Shown: positions 27,710-37,425, counted from the first letter of the stretch. The stretch is DNA of 64,000 bases from CAWGAJ01 sp963820545 (GCA_963820545.1 CAWGAJ010000002.1:1178001-1242000); one strand, 5' to 3'. Notes: a model not told the origin generated them from the letters alone. Numbers and translations are program-made.

Positions 27710-28165
27710 CTACTCTTCGCCTTCGAGGAGATCGTTTTCGGTGATCATTGTAAAGCCCTTGGCAGCGAGGGTTTCTTGGCCCATTTCGATGTTGTCGACC
27801 ATCAGCGCCACGGCGGCCCGATCGTGGGGACGAACAAACAAGGGGTAGGCTTGAATGATATTCACCTCGGCTTGCAGCAAAGCAGTGCAGATTTCCAGCA
27901 GCGGTTGAGGCGTGTTGGGCATCTCCAGACCGATAAGGTCGCTTTCGATGATCGCCAGTCCGGCCCTTTCTAAAATTTCCCGGCCTTGTTCAGGATGGCT
28001 AAAGAGGAATCGAGCAAAGGCGCATTCGGCGGAGTCGGAGATGGAGATGGCCACGATCTTTACACGGCTGCCCTCGAAACGACGAATCACTTCCAAGAGC
28101 TTTCCTACCCGATTTTCGAGAAAAACGGTAAACTGCCGGATTGTGGGATAATTGCGTCCTCGCAT
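27710..28165 (-). CDS. ACT-domain regulatory protein
   Basis: About 151 residues from ATG 28165 (MRGRNYPTIRQFTVFLENRV). It contains two ACT-like betaalphabeta units: FLENRVGKLLEVIRRFEGSR VKIVAISISD in the first, and GLEMPNTPQPLLEICTALLQ...NIIQAYPLFVR in the second. ACT pairs usually bind amino acids and regulate biosynthesis. The frame is open to 28285 and ATG 28204 is another possible start; the choice of 28165 is from how homologues tend to begin. It is followed by the zinc-ribbon membrane protein. No enzyme domain. Confidence 0.78.
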   Translation of the reverse strand: MRGRNYPTIRQFTVFLENRVGKLLEVIRRFEGSRVKIVAISISDSAECAFARFLFSHPEQGREILERAGLAIIESDLIGLEMPNTPQPLLEICTALLQAEVNIIQAYPLFVRPHDRAAVALMVDNIEMGQETLAAKGFTMITENDLLEGEE

Positions 28166-28299
28166 GGTCGCAGGACTAACGCCGGTGGATTTGTCGTAGC
28201 TCATAAGCAAAACTCGCGAAGAAAAGTGTTCGATTGCTTTGCCAGCACAATACGTAACTATATTCCTGATGATAGGTTCCGTCAACCGGAGAAATCAAA

Positions 28300-28716
28300 A
28301 TGATTTCACAGCACGAAATCGAAATTCGGGTGCGATACCAAGAATGCGATCCGATGGGCTTTTTACACCATGCCCATTATTTTACCTATTTTGAAATTGG
28401 CCGGACAGAATTACTCCGTGCAAGAGGAGGGAATTATCGGCAGATGGAAGAAGATGGTCTGTTTGTAGTTGTGGTGAAGGCCGAATGCCGCTTCCACCGC
28501 CCTGCGCACTACGACGACCTGCTGAGGTTGCGGACCACCATTACCCAGATATCCCAGGCCAAGATCGAACATCAATATGAACTCTTCCGCGATCCCGAGC
28601 GCCTGGCAGTGGGCCACGTCACCCTTGGGGTGGTCGATCGCCAAGGCAAAATCCAGGCCGTGCCTCAGTGGATGTTGATAAATAATGATGAAGGAGGACA
28701 GGTAGGCGCAGAGTGA
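28300..28716 (+). CDS. YbgC/4HBT-type acyl-CoA thioesterase
   Basis: 138 residues with the hotdog fold motif RVRYQECDPMGFLHHAHYFT YFEIGRTELLR; the Asp in ECDPMG is the catalytic residue of the 4-hydroxybenzoyl-CoA thioesterase/YbgC class. The later RFHRPAHYDDLLRLRTTI and KIEHQYELFRD also fit. It hydrolyses an acyl-CoA of unknown chain type in the cytoplasm. It is divergent from the ACT-domain gene and convergent with the next small gene. Confidence 0.9.
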   Translation: MISQHEIEIRVRYQECDPMGFLHHAHYFTYFEIGRTELLRARGGNYRQMEEDGLFVVVVKAECRFHRPAHYDDLLRLRTTITQISQAKIEHQYELFRDPERLAVGHVTLGVVDRQGKIQAVPQWMLINNDEGGQVGAE

Positions 28717-28722
28717 TGAATT

Positions 28723-29001
28723 CTACTTTTTTAAGTCGTGTCGGAGCATCAGTTTCCCGATACGCGTCGGGGAAGTGTAAATGAATACAGGCATACCACG
28801 GCACCAGTGGACATAAGACTCCAGGGGGCCCAAGGTGGAGGTGTAATTATTTTTTGCGCCGAGTTTAGGAGTGCTGTCCAAGAGGGATGTCGATGGAGAG
28901 GGTTCCTCACGGATTTTCAAAGTAAATTGGGCTACGCCCAGGCACTGAACGCCCAGGATAATTAAAAACATTCCCATCGCCAGGAATAACGCCCGCCACA
29001 T
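28723..29001 (-). CDS. Small membrane-anchored hypothetical
   Basis: 92 residues. One N-terminal hydrophobic span MWRALFLAMGMFLIILGVQC, then a polar tail with SLLDSTPKLGAKNNY and PVFIYTSPTRIGKLML. Probably anchored with the tail outside. Similar short proteins that start MWRALFLA are familiar from Planctomycetes; the function is unknown. It ends seven bases after the thioesterase stop (tail to tail). Confidence 0.6.
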   Translation of the reverse strand: MWRALFLAMGMFLIILGVQCLGVAQFTLKIREEPSPSTSLLDSTPKLGAKNNYTSTLGPLESYVHWCRGMPVFIYTSPTRIGKLMLRHDLKK

Positions 29002-29398
29002 ATTATTATCCTCCGCTAAATATTATCCTCCGGGCAAAAACAGCTTTGCCTTTGTTTCTGATCGACCCCTGGTGTAAACCGCCTGAAGTTCCGGTCTTCC
29101 GAGAGACACGAACTAATGAATTTGCATGAGTGCCTTAACAATTTTTCCGAATGAAAAGCCTTGAAATAAGAAACATAACGACTCTAGGGCGGGGGTGAAA
29201 TTAACTACTGAGGAAAACGGGGGATTCTGCAATGTTAAAACTTAATTTGAGGGCCTTAACGGGTCGAAGCTAGCGATAGGTGTATCTCTTGGCATGCTAC
29301 CCGTTGTTTGTTATGATTAGTATCGCTATAATGAAATAAGGGATAAGATTAAGAATATCGGTGGAATCGGATAAGCGCTACTCAGGGTTACTGCGAGA
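29002..29398. other. Intergenic stretch, nothing recognised
   Basis: 397 bases between a minus-strand and a plus-strand gene, so it must hold divergent promoters. TATTATCCTCCGCTAAATATTATCCTCCGG (29002-29030) is a short direct repeat whose reverse complement contains the ribosome binding site GGAGGATAAT of the small membrane protein. No RNA gene or ORF supported. Confidence 0.4.
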
Positions 29399-31120
29399 TT
29401 GACAACCAAGCCTAAAATACTGCTGATTTGCCAAACCGGCGAGGATGCCCGGCATTTACTCGCCGATGTGACCAATACGCATGAGGTTTTAACGGTTCAA
29501 AACCCCATGCGGGCACTTGCCCATCTGACACGGGAGCGTATTGAAGGGGTATACGTTTCCACGGCTTATTTGCAACAGGCCTTTGATTTGGGCAGATTGT
29601 TGCAAAACAACCAGATTCTCGAAGGCATGTCCGATGGCGTACTGTTGCTGGATAGCGACAATACCATCATTTGGAGCAACAGCCGTCTGTGCGAATGGTC
29701 GCATCGCGAAAGCGTGGCAGGCGAGAATTTTTACTCCGTGCTGGGCAGTCCGGAGATTCTGGGGCCCGATTTTTGTCCCTTCCATACCGCGCTGGCCACC
29801 GGACAAGCCACGGGCTCGACGCTGCGCAGCGGAGAAAACCATTATTACCACGTCCACGCCGCGCCGCTCCGCGAAGCGGGGAAACCGCCGCGGCATTTAA
29901 TCGTTACCATCCGCGAAGTGACCCATGAAATCCACCAGCAACAGAAACTGGCCGCCATCCACCAGGCCGGCATGGAGTTGGCCGATCTCACGCCCGACGA
30001 GCTGATCCAGATGGCCGTCAACGATCGGATCGAGCTGTTAAAAGACAATATTCTCCACTTTACGCGCGACTTGCTGCACTTCGACGTGGTCGAAATCCGA
30101 CTGCTGGATCCGAAAACCAATCGTCTGGAGCCGCTGCTTGCGGTGGGAATGGAACCGGAAGCCGCGGCGCGCGTGCTTTACGCCCTGCCGCAAAACAACG
30201 GCGTGACGGGCTTTGTGGCGGCCACGGGCAAAAGCTATCTATGCGAAGACACCACCGAGGATCCGCTGTATCTGGAAGGCGCCAGGGCGCGAAAAGTTCG
30301 CTTACCGTGCCGCTGGTTTTTCACGACGACGTGATCGGCACCTTCAACGTGGAAAGCCCCCAGCCCAGGGCCTTTAGCGAAAGCGACCTGCAATTCCTGG
30401 AAATTTTCAGCCGCGACGTGGCCGTGGCGCTGAATACCCTGGAACTGTTGGCGGCGGAGAAATTCGGCGCGGCGGCGGAAAGCGTGGAAGCCATCCACAG
30501 CGCCGTGGCCCTGCCGGTGGACGAAATCCTCAACGACGCGGTCAACGTGATGGAACGCTACATCGGCCACGAGCCGGAAGTGGTGGAACGGTTGCAGCGC
30601 ATCTTGCGCAACGCCCGCGACATCAAGCAGGTGATCCAGAAAGTAGGCCAAAAAATGGCCCCCGCCCAGGCCCATCCCCAGGCCACGCAAACCGAAGAAC
30701 GACCACAGTTGCGGGGCCGGCGAATTTTAGTGGTCGATGCCGACGAAAACGTCCGCACCGCCGCCCACGGCCTGCTGGAACGCTACGCCTGCGTGGTGGA
30801 AACCGCCCACGACGGCACAGAAGCCTTGGGCATGGTCCGCATGATGATCGACGGCGAATACGACGTGATTATCAGCGACATCCATCTGCCCGATCATGAA
30901 CGGCTATGAGTTCATGCTCAAGCTCAAGGAAATCATGGATCCCCTGCCGCTGGTGCTGATGACGGGTTTCGGCTATGATCCCGAACATACTATCGTCAAA
31001 GCCCGCCAGGCCGGCCTGAAGGCCGTGCTCTATAAACCGTTCCGGATGGATCAGTTGCTGAGCACAGTTGAACTGATCATCCAAAATCCCGACCCCGTCA
31101 AACAAACCTGCGAAGGATGA
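29399..31120 (+). CDS. PAS/GAF sensor with receiver domain (two frameshifts)
   Basis: About 573 residues after repair. Order: a short N-terminal receiver-like region (KILLICQTGEDARHLLADV), a PAS domain (LEGMSDGVLLLDSDNTIIWS N), a GAF domain (DELIQMAVNDRIELLKDNIL to SPQPRAFSESDLQFLEIFSR DVA), a helical linker that resembles the dimerisation helix of histidine kinases without an H-box (AVALPVDEILNDAVNVMERY), and a C-terminal receiver RRILVVDADENVRTAAHGLL with DVIISDIHLPD (phospho-Asp) and KPFRMDQLL. Breaks are near 30288 and at about 30895 (one extra C before ATGAACGGC). No kinase ATPase domain is present, so it is a signal-relay protein, not a kinase. Start TTG 29399. Confidence 0.72.
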
Positions 31121-31123
31121 AAT

Positions 31124-31203
31124 AGGTAGTAGATAGTAGGTAGTAGTTTTTTTATTGTTTGTGAATTATCTATCTACTCTCTACTACATACTATCTACTT
31201 TTT
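31124..31203. repeat. Inverted TAGATAGTAGGTAGTAG repeat
   Basis: TAGATAGTAGGTAGTAG at 31132-31148 pairs with CTACTACATACTATCTA at 31183-31199 with one mismatch, enclosing a 34 base AT-rich loop. A stem this long could end transcription of the signalling gene; it is also one of the short-word patches found at gene borders here. Confidence 0.6.
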
Positions 31204-31215
31204 ACTATTGTTTCC

Positions 31216-32409
31216 ATGCAGTTTGTCCTCGTTCTGGTAATCCTCCTGGGTCATGCTTTTTTGTGGATTGGATTGGTGAATCGGCTCCACGCCACGGGCA
31301 TTCCTCTTCAGCTTAAGCATCTCCTTACACATGCCGGTTTAATGATAATAGTTCTGACGCCGGTGGGCGGCGTGTGGTGGTGGCTGCTGGGCGGCAAGAA
31401 TTATCTGGGTGAGATCAACCGGGAGATCATCTTTCAGCCCGGGCGCATGGCGATTTTACTCTACGCCGCCGTCTGCCTGCTGGCCGCCGCCGCGACGCTG
31501 GGGCGATGGATATACTTTCGTTATTTGCGACGTCCGCCGCAGTTGCTCCGCTTCCATCGCCGACGCCGGGTCGCCCTTGCACCCGCCGCCGCGGCCCTCA
31601 CGGCCGAGGAACACTGCCACCACCGCGCCGTGCATCTGCCCGGCAATGAAATATTGCAGCTCGATCTGACTGAACGGGCGTTCGAAGTACCACGGCTGCC
31701 CAGGATCTTGGATGGCCTAAGCATCGTGCATTTGTCCGATTTTCACTTCACCGGCCTGGTAGGCAAGGCGTATTTTCGCGAGCTGGTGCGAGCCAGCAAT
31801 GAACTTAAGCCCGACCTGGTGGCAATTACCGGCGATTTTGCCGACAAAGCCGAGTGTATTGATTGGATACCCGATATCCTGGGAAAATTAGGCAGTCGTT
31901 ACGGCGTCTATGTTATCTTGGGTAATCACGATCGCTACGTGGAAGAAAGCCGGCTGCGCCAAACCCTGATGGAAAGCGGCATGATCAATGTGGGCGCCCG
32001 ATGGATCTCGGTAAACATTCGCGGCGAGCCGGTGATCATTGCCGGCAATGAGCTGCCTTGGTTCAAACCGGCCGCCGACTTGTCCGCTTGCCCACCGCGC
32101 CCGCCGGATGGCCGTCAATTACGGATCGCCCTCTCGCACAGCCCGGATCAACTCGACTGGGCCCGAGCCGGCGACATCGATCTTATGCTTAGCGGTCACA
32201 CGCACGGCGGTCAGATTTGCCTCCCCATAATCGGTCCGATCTTCTCGCCCGCCGCCGCCGGGGTGAAATACGCTTGCGGCTTGTTTTACGCAGCGCCCAC
32301 TACTTTCCACGTTACCCGCGGCATCTCTGGCAAGTATCCGCTGCGCTGGAACTGCCCGCCGGAACTGGCTCTACTGACGCTGCACGCGCCGAGAGAAAAG
32401 TCAGAATAA
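31216..32409 (+). CDS. Membrane-anchored metallophosphoesterase
   Basis: 397 residues. Three N-terminal hydrophobic spans (VLVLVILLGHAFLWIGL; AGLMIIVLTPVGGVWWWLL; AILLYAAVCLLAAAATL) anchor a calcineurin-like phosphoesterase. Metal motifs in order: DFHF (D-x-H), GDFAD, GNHDR, ALSHSPD and GHTHGGQ. This is the YkuE/YaeI-like class, which acts on lipid or protein phosphate groups at the membrane; the substrate is unknown. The domain is predicted on the cytoplasmic side if the third span is the last. Frame intact, ATG 31216. Confidence 0.87.
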   Translation: MQFVLVLVILLGHAFLWIGLVNRLHATGIPLQLKHLLTHAGLMIIVLTPVGGVWWWLLGGKNYLGEINREIIFQPGRMAILLYAAVCLLAAAATLGRWIYFRYLRRPPQLLRFHRRRRVALAPAAAALTAEEHCHHRAVHLPGNEILQLDLTERAFEVPRLPRILDGLSIVHLSDFHFTGLVGKAYFRELVRASNELKPDLVAITGDFADKAECIDWIPDILGKLGSRYGVYVILGNHDRYVEESRLRQTLMESGMINVGARWISVNIRGEPVIIAGNELPWFKPAADLSACPPRPPDGRQLRIALSHSPDQLDWARAGDIDLMLSGHTHGGQICLPIIGPIFSPAAAGVKYACGLFYAAPTTFHVTRGISGKYPLRWNCPPELALLTLHAPREKSE

Positions 32410-32931
32410 CTTGTTGATTGTTTGCTTATTTTCATTGAATCAACAGTGATTTATGGACATCTACTGCTCGGACGTTTTGCTTGGGGCCCCCGGTTGGGCC
32501 AAAAGTTGTGCGGATTACCCCCTATTTAAGGTTAATTTTATAAAAAAATATATCTTTCCATCTTTCTAGCAGGTTGACAAACTGTATCATTAGAAGTATG
32601 ATTTTATTTGTTTTAATTGGCTATTTATACCAACGGAGGCAGCGTTAGAACCCAAGTGAAAATGTCCCGCCTGTGAGGACTATTTTCATTCTTTCTTGGG
32701 TGTGTTGGTGACTCGCGTGCTAAGGGCCAACTTCGCCTTGCATGTGCAGGCCGGAAGCGGTTGTTCTTAGTGTTCACCTGGGGGTTTAATCTCGTCTCTA
32801 GGCGAGTCAAATGAAAAAACGAGATGCAGTCTAAATTACTTTTCATTGGATAACTTAAAGTCAAAAGTGTGTGAACGCAGAGAACCAATGAAAGGCCGAT
32901 AGTAACTTAATGGTAGGAAGGAGGATTGTGA
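32410..32931. other. Intergenic stretch with long leader of PEP-CTERM gene
   Basis: 522 bases. After a promoter-like signal at 32574-32602 there is a ~330 base leader with no open gene. It includes GGAGGCAGCGTTAG (32635), similar to GAGGCAGCGTCTCG in the leader of the two duplicated PEP-CTERM genes, and a TCTCGTCTCTAGGCGAG hairpin near 32793-32809. Confidence 0.45.
32574..32602 (+). promoter_or_regulatory. Sigma70-like promoter of third PEP-CTERM gene
   Basis: TTGACA at 32574-32579, 17 base spacer, TATGAT at 32597-32602. It lies 330 bases before ATG 32932, matching the unusual distance seen for the other two PEP-CTERM genes. Confidence 0.5.
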
Positions 32932-33465
32932 ATGAAATGGAAATTGATTGCGATAATGGTGTTTATGGTTTTTCTTCATCTGTCAATGTATGCGCCCGCA
33001 AACGGTGATGCAATTACTTACACCATAAGCATCTATGATGCCACAGAAGACATAGGCGCAATTAGAAGCCCGGAAGTTGGTGTGCTAAATATCCAGGAAG
33101 AAGGGATTCACGACGTTGGAAGGGTTGAATGGACATTCCCTCATGATATTGCTACGGATCAAACGTATACATACAATATATTTGAGCCCGAAAACCCGGA
33201 GATATTGAGTGACACATTAATGGTGAAACTAACTGATCTGGAAAATACGGTTTATGTTAAGTTTGAGTCCGACTCTCTATCAGAAGGTGACATCTCCCCT
33301 TACAGCTTCCCGACAGGATATCTACCCGAGGAGTGGTCAGGCAACTTTGATCTTGGAGGCGGTGACACACTTCACGTCTACTTCGTATCCCCGGAACCTG
33401 GGACGCTGCTCCTACTGGTCATTGCTACGCTATGCGTAGTTAGATACCGATTACGGCGGAAGTAG
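32932..33465 (+). CDS. PEP-CTERM secreted protein
   Basis: 177 residues. A signal peptide (MKWKLIAIMVFMVFLHLSMY AP) is followed by a beta-rich region (AITYTISIYDATEDIGA; TVYVKFESDSLSEGDISPY) and SPEPGTLLLLVIATLCVVRY RLRRK, a PEP-CTERM tail that begins PEPGT. A strong GAAGGAGG site is at 32916-32923. Probably a cell-surface protein anchored or released by an exosortase coded elsewhere. No recognised catalytic motif. A terminator follows within 35 bases. Confidence 0.82.
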   Translation: MKWKLIAIMVFMVFLHLSMYAPANGDAITYTISIYDATEDIGAIRSPEVGVLNIQEEGIHDVGRVEWTFPHDIATDQTYTYNIFEPENPEILSDTLMVKLTDLENTVYVKFESDSLSEGDISPYSFPTGYLPEEWSGNFDLGGGDTLHVYFVSPEPGTLLLLVIATLCVVRYRLRRK

Positions 33466-33498
33466 ATATTGTAATGCTTAGTGTCCAATCAACAAATT

Positions 33499-33536
33499 AA
33501 GCAGGGTCATCCGCAAGGATGGCCCTGCTTGTTATA
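33499..33536 (+). terminator. Rho-independent terminator
   Basis: AAGCAGGGTCATCC - GCAA - GGATGGCCCTGCTT with one G:T mismatch, then TGTTATAT. Confidence 0.8.
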
Positions 33537-33696
33537 TGGCACCGAAATCTCAGCCGGCTAACGCCGGCCGCTCGCCTGCCGCGCACGAGTGCCCGTGCTA
33601 AACTAGTGTAAGATCATCCAGCACTGGCGAGCAGCCAATGGCACACAATCACTATGCCTCTTTCCGATTTCTCCATTTTCTTGCACAATATTATTT

Positions 33697-35367
33697 ATGA
33701 GCAGAATATTCTTTTTGTGCGGCGTAGCGGCGGTTTGGCTGATGCTGCCGGCAATGGCCCCGGCGACGACGGTCATTGACGCCCGCAAGGCCTCGATTCG
33801 CACCGTGGGCGGAGAGATCGCCGGCGGATTTTGGAATTTATGGTCCAATGGCCGAGTGGGGCAACATCTTCGCTTCAAGGAAAAAGGGACCTACGAAATC
33901 GTGGTCCATGCCTACGGCAGTCCCGCGGCAGGCCAGTGGCCGGAAATGGCACTTTTGATTGACGGCGTTTCCATGGGCACTGTTACAGTGGATCAAGCCC
34001 GGCCCAAGGATTATAAATTCTCCGCCGCTATTCCCGCCGGAAACGCGGAGGTCGCCGTTGCCTTCTTAAACGACGCCCTGATCAACGGGGAGGACCGCAA
34101 CTTGTATTTGGATCGCATCACAATTATTTCTCCGGCGGGCGTAGCCGATCCCACGCCGCTCGATCCGGAGGAAATGACCAGTGAATACGAGCGTCGCGAG
34201 CAGGCGGTGCTGGCGGCCAGCGATCAGACAATCGAGAAAAATCGTAAAACGGACGCCGCAATCCGCGTGGTGGACGACCAGGGCAAACCACTTGTCGGCG
34301 TCAAAGTGAAAATTGAACTAGTGCGCCACGAATTTCTCTTTGGCTGCAACATTTACCTGTTCGACCGTTTTCCCAGCGCAGCGGAAAACACCGCCTATAA
34401 GCAGCGATTCGCGGAACTACTTAACTACGCGACCACTGGTCTTTACTGGAGATGGTATGAAAAGGAACGAGGCAAACCCGATTATCAGTATACCGACAAG
34501 GTCGCGGCATGGTGCGCCGAGCAAGGCATTCGGCTCAAAGGCCATCCGCTCTTATGGGGCGATGAGGCAGGCATTCCCACCTGGTCGCACGGCCAACCTT
34601 CGCCAGAGATCCAGCGGCAGCGGGTGTTCGATATCATGAAACGCTTTCACGGCAAGATAGATTTCTGGGAAGTGGTCAACGAGCCCACGCTGCATCGCGA
34701 GCCGCAAATCGACCAGCCCTATCGTTGGGCTAAAGAGTCCGACCCTTCGGCATACCTGATCGTCAACGAGGCCCACGTGTTGGCCGACGGCCGGCCGCAG
34801 TTTTTCCGCTTGCTCAGCGAAGCCATAGATCGCGGCGTACCGTTCGAGGGCATCGGCATCCAGGCGCACGAACCGCCGGGCATGAGATTTCCCTTGGAGC
34901 GGGTGCAAAAAATCTTGGATCAATACGCCACGCTGGGCAAAGAACTGCATATCACCGAATTTACGCCCACCTCGGGCGGAGAGTCGATTGTCGGCTCATA
35001 TCGTCATGGCAACTGGGACGAGGCTGCCCAGGCCGAATATGCGGTAAAGTTTTATCGCGTTTGTTTCGGCCATCCGGCCATGCGGGCGATCACCTGGTGG
35101 GATTTTTCCGACCGCGACTCCTGGCGCAAAGGCGGCGGCATGTTGCGGGCCGATCTTTCGCCAAAGCCCGTCTATGAACAATTAAAACGCTTGATCCACG
35201 CCACGTGGACTACCCGCGCAGAGGGACGGACCGATAAAGACGGCCAATTAACGTTTCGCGGTTTTTACGGCGTCTATCGGATCATTGCCGAGTTGCCCGA
35301 TAAGAAAGTGGAAAAACAGTTCCAGATCGAGCGCGGCAAGGAAACGAATCTCACCGTCAAGATTTGA
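33697..35367 (+). CDS. GH10 endo-1,4-beta-xylanase with N-terminal binding module
   Basis: 556 residues. A signal peptide ends near residue 23 (PAMAPA). Residues about 25-147 form a beta-sandwich similar to xylan-binding CBMs (KASIRTVGGEIAGGFWNLWS NG). The GH10 barrel runs from about 185 to 500; acid/base Glu329 is in WEVVNEP, nucleophile Glu421 in ELHITEF, and other markers are GHPLLW and ITWWDFSD. The C-terminal 50 residues (AEGRTDKDGQLTFRGFYGVY) look like a small beta domain. It hydrolyses xylan outside the cell. Frame intact; the ATG 33697 start has no strong ribosome binding site. Confidence 0.92.
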   Translation: MSRIFFLCGVAAVWLMLPAMAPATTVIDARKASIRTVGGEIAGGFWNLWSNGRVGQHLRFKEKGTYEIVVHAYGSPAAGQWPEMALLIDGVSMGTVTVDQARPKDYKFSAAIPAGNAEVAVAFLNDALINGEDRNLYLDRITIISPAGVADPTPLDPEEMTSEYERREQAVLAASDQTIEKNRKTDAAIRVVDDQGKPLVGVKVKIELVRHEFLFGCNIYLFDRFPSAAENTAYKQRFAELLNYATTGLYWRWYEKERGKPDYQYTDKVAAWCAEQGIRLKGHPLLWGDEAGIPTWSHGQPSPEIQRQRVFDIMKRFHGKIDFWEVVNEPTLHREPQIDQPYRWAKESDPSAYLIVNEAHVLADGRPQFFRLLSEAIDRGVPFEGIGIQAHEPPGMRFPLERVQKILDQYATLGKELHITEFTPTSGGESIVGSYRHGNWDEAAQAEYAVKFYRVCFGHPAMRAITWWDFSDRDSWRKGGGMLRADLSPKPVYEQLKRLIHATWTTRAEGRTDKDGQLTFRGFYGVYRIIAELPDKKVEKQFQIERGKETNLTVKI

Positions 35368-35373
35368 TAGAGA

Positions 35374-35437
35374 GTAGGTTATGCTTCAGCATAACTTTCA
35401 TCTTCTCGTTTATTTATTATGCTAAAGCATAACCTAC
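35374..35437. repeat. Paired GTAGGTTATGC palindromes
   Basis: Two opposed copies of the GTAGGTTATGC..GCATAAC element (35374-35395 and 35417-35437) sit between the convergent xylanase and yceH genes, and together could form one long hairpin that works as a bidirectional terminator. Confidence 0.65.
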
Positions 35438-35440
35438 AAT

Positions 35441-36256
35441 TTATTCTCCCAAGGCTTCTTTCAGGCGGCGGAGTTCATCGGCAAAGCGGCGTTGCTCAAC
35501 GGCTATTGATTCTAGATCATTGCGAAGTTGGGACATTTCAGTGCGCAGGGAATCGATATCGCGCTGGAGGATTGTAATTCGATCGCCGCCCAAAACACCT
35601 TCCTTTGCGGCCATAGACGTGGGGGGAGCGGATACGCTCGGCGGCATGGCGCGGGGACGATCCATATATTCTTCACGATAATTAGCGGCCGGGGCAGCGC
35701 CGGAATATTTCGTCTGCAGGGCCTCTAGTTCGCGCGGCTTGTAGAGTGCGTGCGAGACGACGTGGCCGCGTCCTTCGGGAGTCAGAGATATGAGCAGCCC
35801 CTTGGATTTGAGCGTATCGAGGAGTGATTTCAGGGCATTTACGTCGGGAATGGGATCCATGCGGGATGCCCTGGCCCGTAGTTCGCCCACGGTCTGATCG
35901 CCGCGCAACAGCAATTCGGTCATCACCGAGAGTTCGACTTTATCCACGCCGAGCCATTCGTAAAGATAATGGCGATATTTGGCCACGCGCCCGTAACCTT
36001 CGATGATGCCCACCGCGCCGAGTTCGCGGAGCCGGTCGAGCGATTCCTGCACGTCGGCCGGCTCAAGCTGCATCAAGGGATCGCGGTTGCTCTTTTGATT
36101 GCAGGCAGTACAGATTGCGTTAAGCGACATGGGATAGACGTCGGGAGTAGTTTTGGCCTTTTCGGCCAACACGCCCGCCACGCGGCGATCGATGGCGCTT
36201 AAAGGCTGCCAACGGGGACTGGATTGCGGTTGAGACGTTGTCGTTGCATCAGACAC
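35441..36256 (-). CDS. YceH/DUF480 family protein
   Basis: 271 residues. The first 200 residues are two winged-helix domains typical of YceH: RWQPLSAIDRRVAGVLAEKAK TTPDVYPMSLNAICTACNQKSN, LGVDKVELSVMTELLLRGDQTV GELRARA and LLDTLKSKGLLISLTPEGRG. The C-terminal tail (about 215-271) is a coiled coil (DRITILQRDIDSLRTEMSQLRN) that most homologues have too. The molecular role is unknown; conserved with cell-envelope genes in other bacteria. Frame intact. Confidence 0.86.
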   Translation of the reverse strand: MSDATTTSQPQSSPRWQPLSAIDRRVAGVLAEKAKTTPDVYPMSLNAICTACNQKSNRDPLMQLEPADVQESLDRLRELGAVGIIEGYGRVAKYRHYLYEWLGVDKVELSVMTELLLRGDQTVGELRARASRMDPIPDVNALKSLLDTLKSKGLLISLTPEGRGHVVSHALYKPRELEALQTKYSGAAPAANYREEYMDRPRAMPPSVSAPPTSMAAKEGVLGGDRITILQRDIDSLRTEMSQLRNDLESIAVEQRRFADELRRLKEALGE

Positions 36257-36383
36257 AGAAATGTCTCCAGAATGATTATATCAATTCGTTCATCACAAAT
36301 TGCACGTTATTTACCATATACGGCGGGAAAAGGCAATCCGGCCTATGGAAATTTATAAAAAACCGCCGGCACTATTGGTAAAA

Positions 36384-37425
36384 TTAATCGATAACCGTAA
36401 TTATCCCAGACTCATTGAACTGGCCGATGGCGTGGACCTGCACGCCTGCGCTCCAGGGCAAGTGATTCAAAGCGTTGGGCGGAATCAGGCGGAATGGCCG
36501 CCAGCAGACCGCCGGATGTTTGCGGATCGAACAAGAGCATGTCGATGGGGCCGGCATTTTTTGCAGTGAATTGCACGCGCGCCTGGTAAGCATCGCGATT
36601 TCGATAAGCGCCGGCGGGAATCATTCCCAGGTTGATTTGCTGAAAAACGCCGGGCAGCACCGGCAACCGGCCGGCGCTTATTGTTGCGCCGAGTTTTGCA
36701 TTTCCGCCCAGCATTTCGCTGAGATGGCCGGCCAGTCCGAAACCGGTCACATCGGTCATTGCCCGGCTAGGGGCGGCCAAGGCTGCTTCACAGGCCTGCC
36801 GATTAAGAGTAGTCATGCTTTGCACCGCGGCTGCTATCTCCTCCGCAGCGGCAAAACCCGCCTTGATGGCCGTGGTGATCACTCCCGTGCCCAACGGTTT
36901 TGTAAGATAGAGCCGATCGCCGGGCTGAGCGCCCTGATTGCGTAAAATCCTTTGGGGATGGACCGTGCCGATAACGGCCATGCCGTATTTGGGCTCCTTG
37001 TCTTCAATGGTATGTCCGCCCACCACCAGGCAGTCGGCAGCGGTCGCCGCCTTTGCGCCGCCTTCGAGTAATTGGCCGAGCCACTCAGGAGGCAGGCAAT
37101 TCGACCAGCAAACCAAATTCAGCGCGGCCAAGGGTTTTCCGCCCATGGCATAGATGTCGGAAATGGCGTTGGCGGCAGCGATTTGTCCCCACTGAAATGG
37201 ATCGTCGACCAGGGGCGTAATAAAATCGGCCGTGAACAGGACGGCCAATTCTTCGGAAATGGACAAGGCGGCCGCGTCGTCGAATGTTTCGGGTCCGACC
37301 AACAGGCGCGGATCAACAACAGGCGTCAGTCGGGCCAAGGCCTGGGCCAAGTCGCGCGGTCCCATTTTCGCCGCACATCCGGCGGCAGAAGATAATTGCG
37401 TCAGACGCGGCGGAGTATCGGGCAT
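36384..37425 (-). CDS. selD: Selenide, water dikinase (one frameshift)
   Basis: Makes selenophosphate from selenide and ATP. The catalytic loop AAGCAAKMGP keeps Cys17 and Lys20 of the E. coli numbering; the second Cys of the usual GCGCK is Ala. Further motifs: FDDAAALSI, TADFITPLVDDPFQWGQIAA ANAISDIYAMGGKPLAALN, GGHTIEDKEPKYGMAV and the GDRLYLTKPLGTGV hinge. Near 36455 the frame changes and the true C-terminus is VQVHAIGQFNESGIITVID ending at 36384; without repair a spurious end is read. It lies 52 bases after a cysteine desulfurase of the EF2568 type on the same strand, so the pair is likely an operon. No selA, selB or selC is seen. Confidence 0.9.

Noticed and set aside
36384..37425. SelD as a selenoprotein
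   Set aside because: No in-frame TGA at the catalytic position; the codon gives Cys17.
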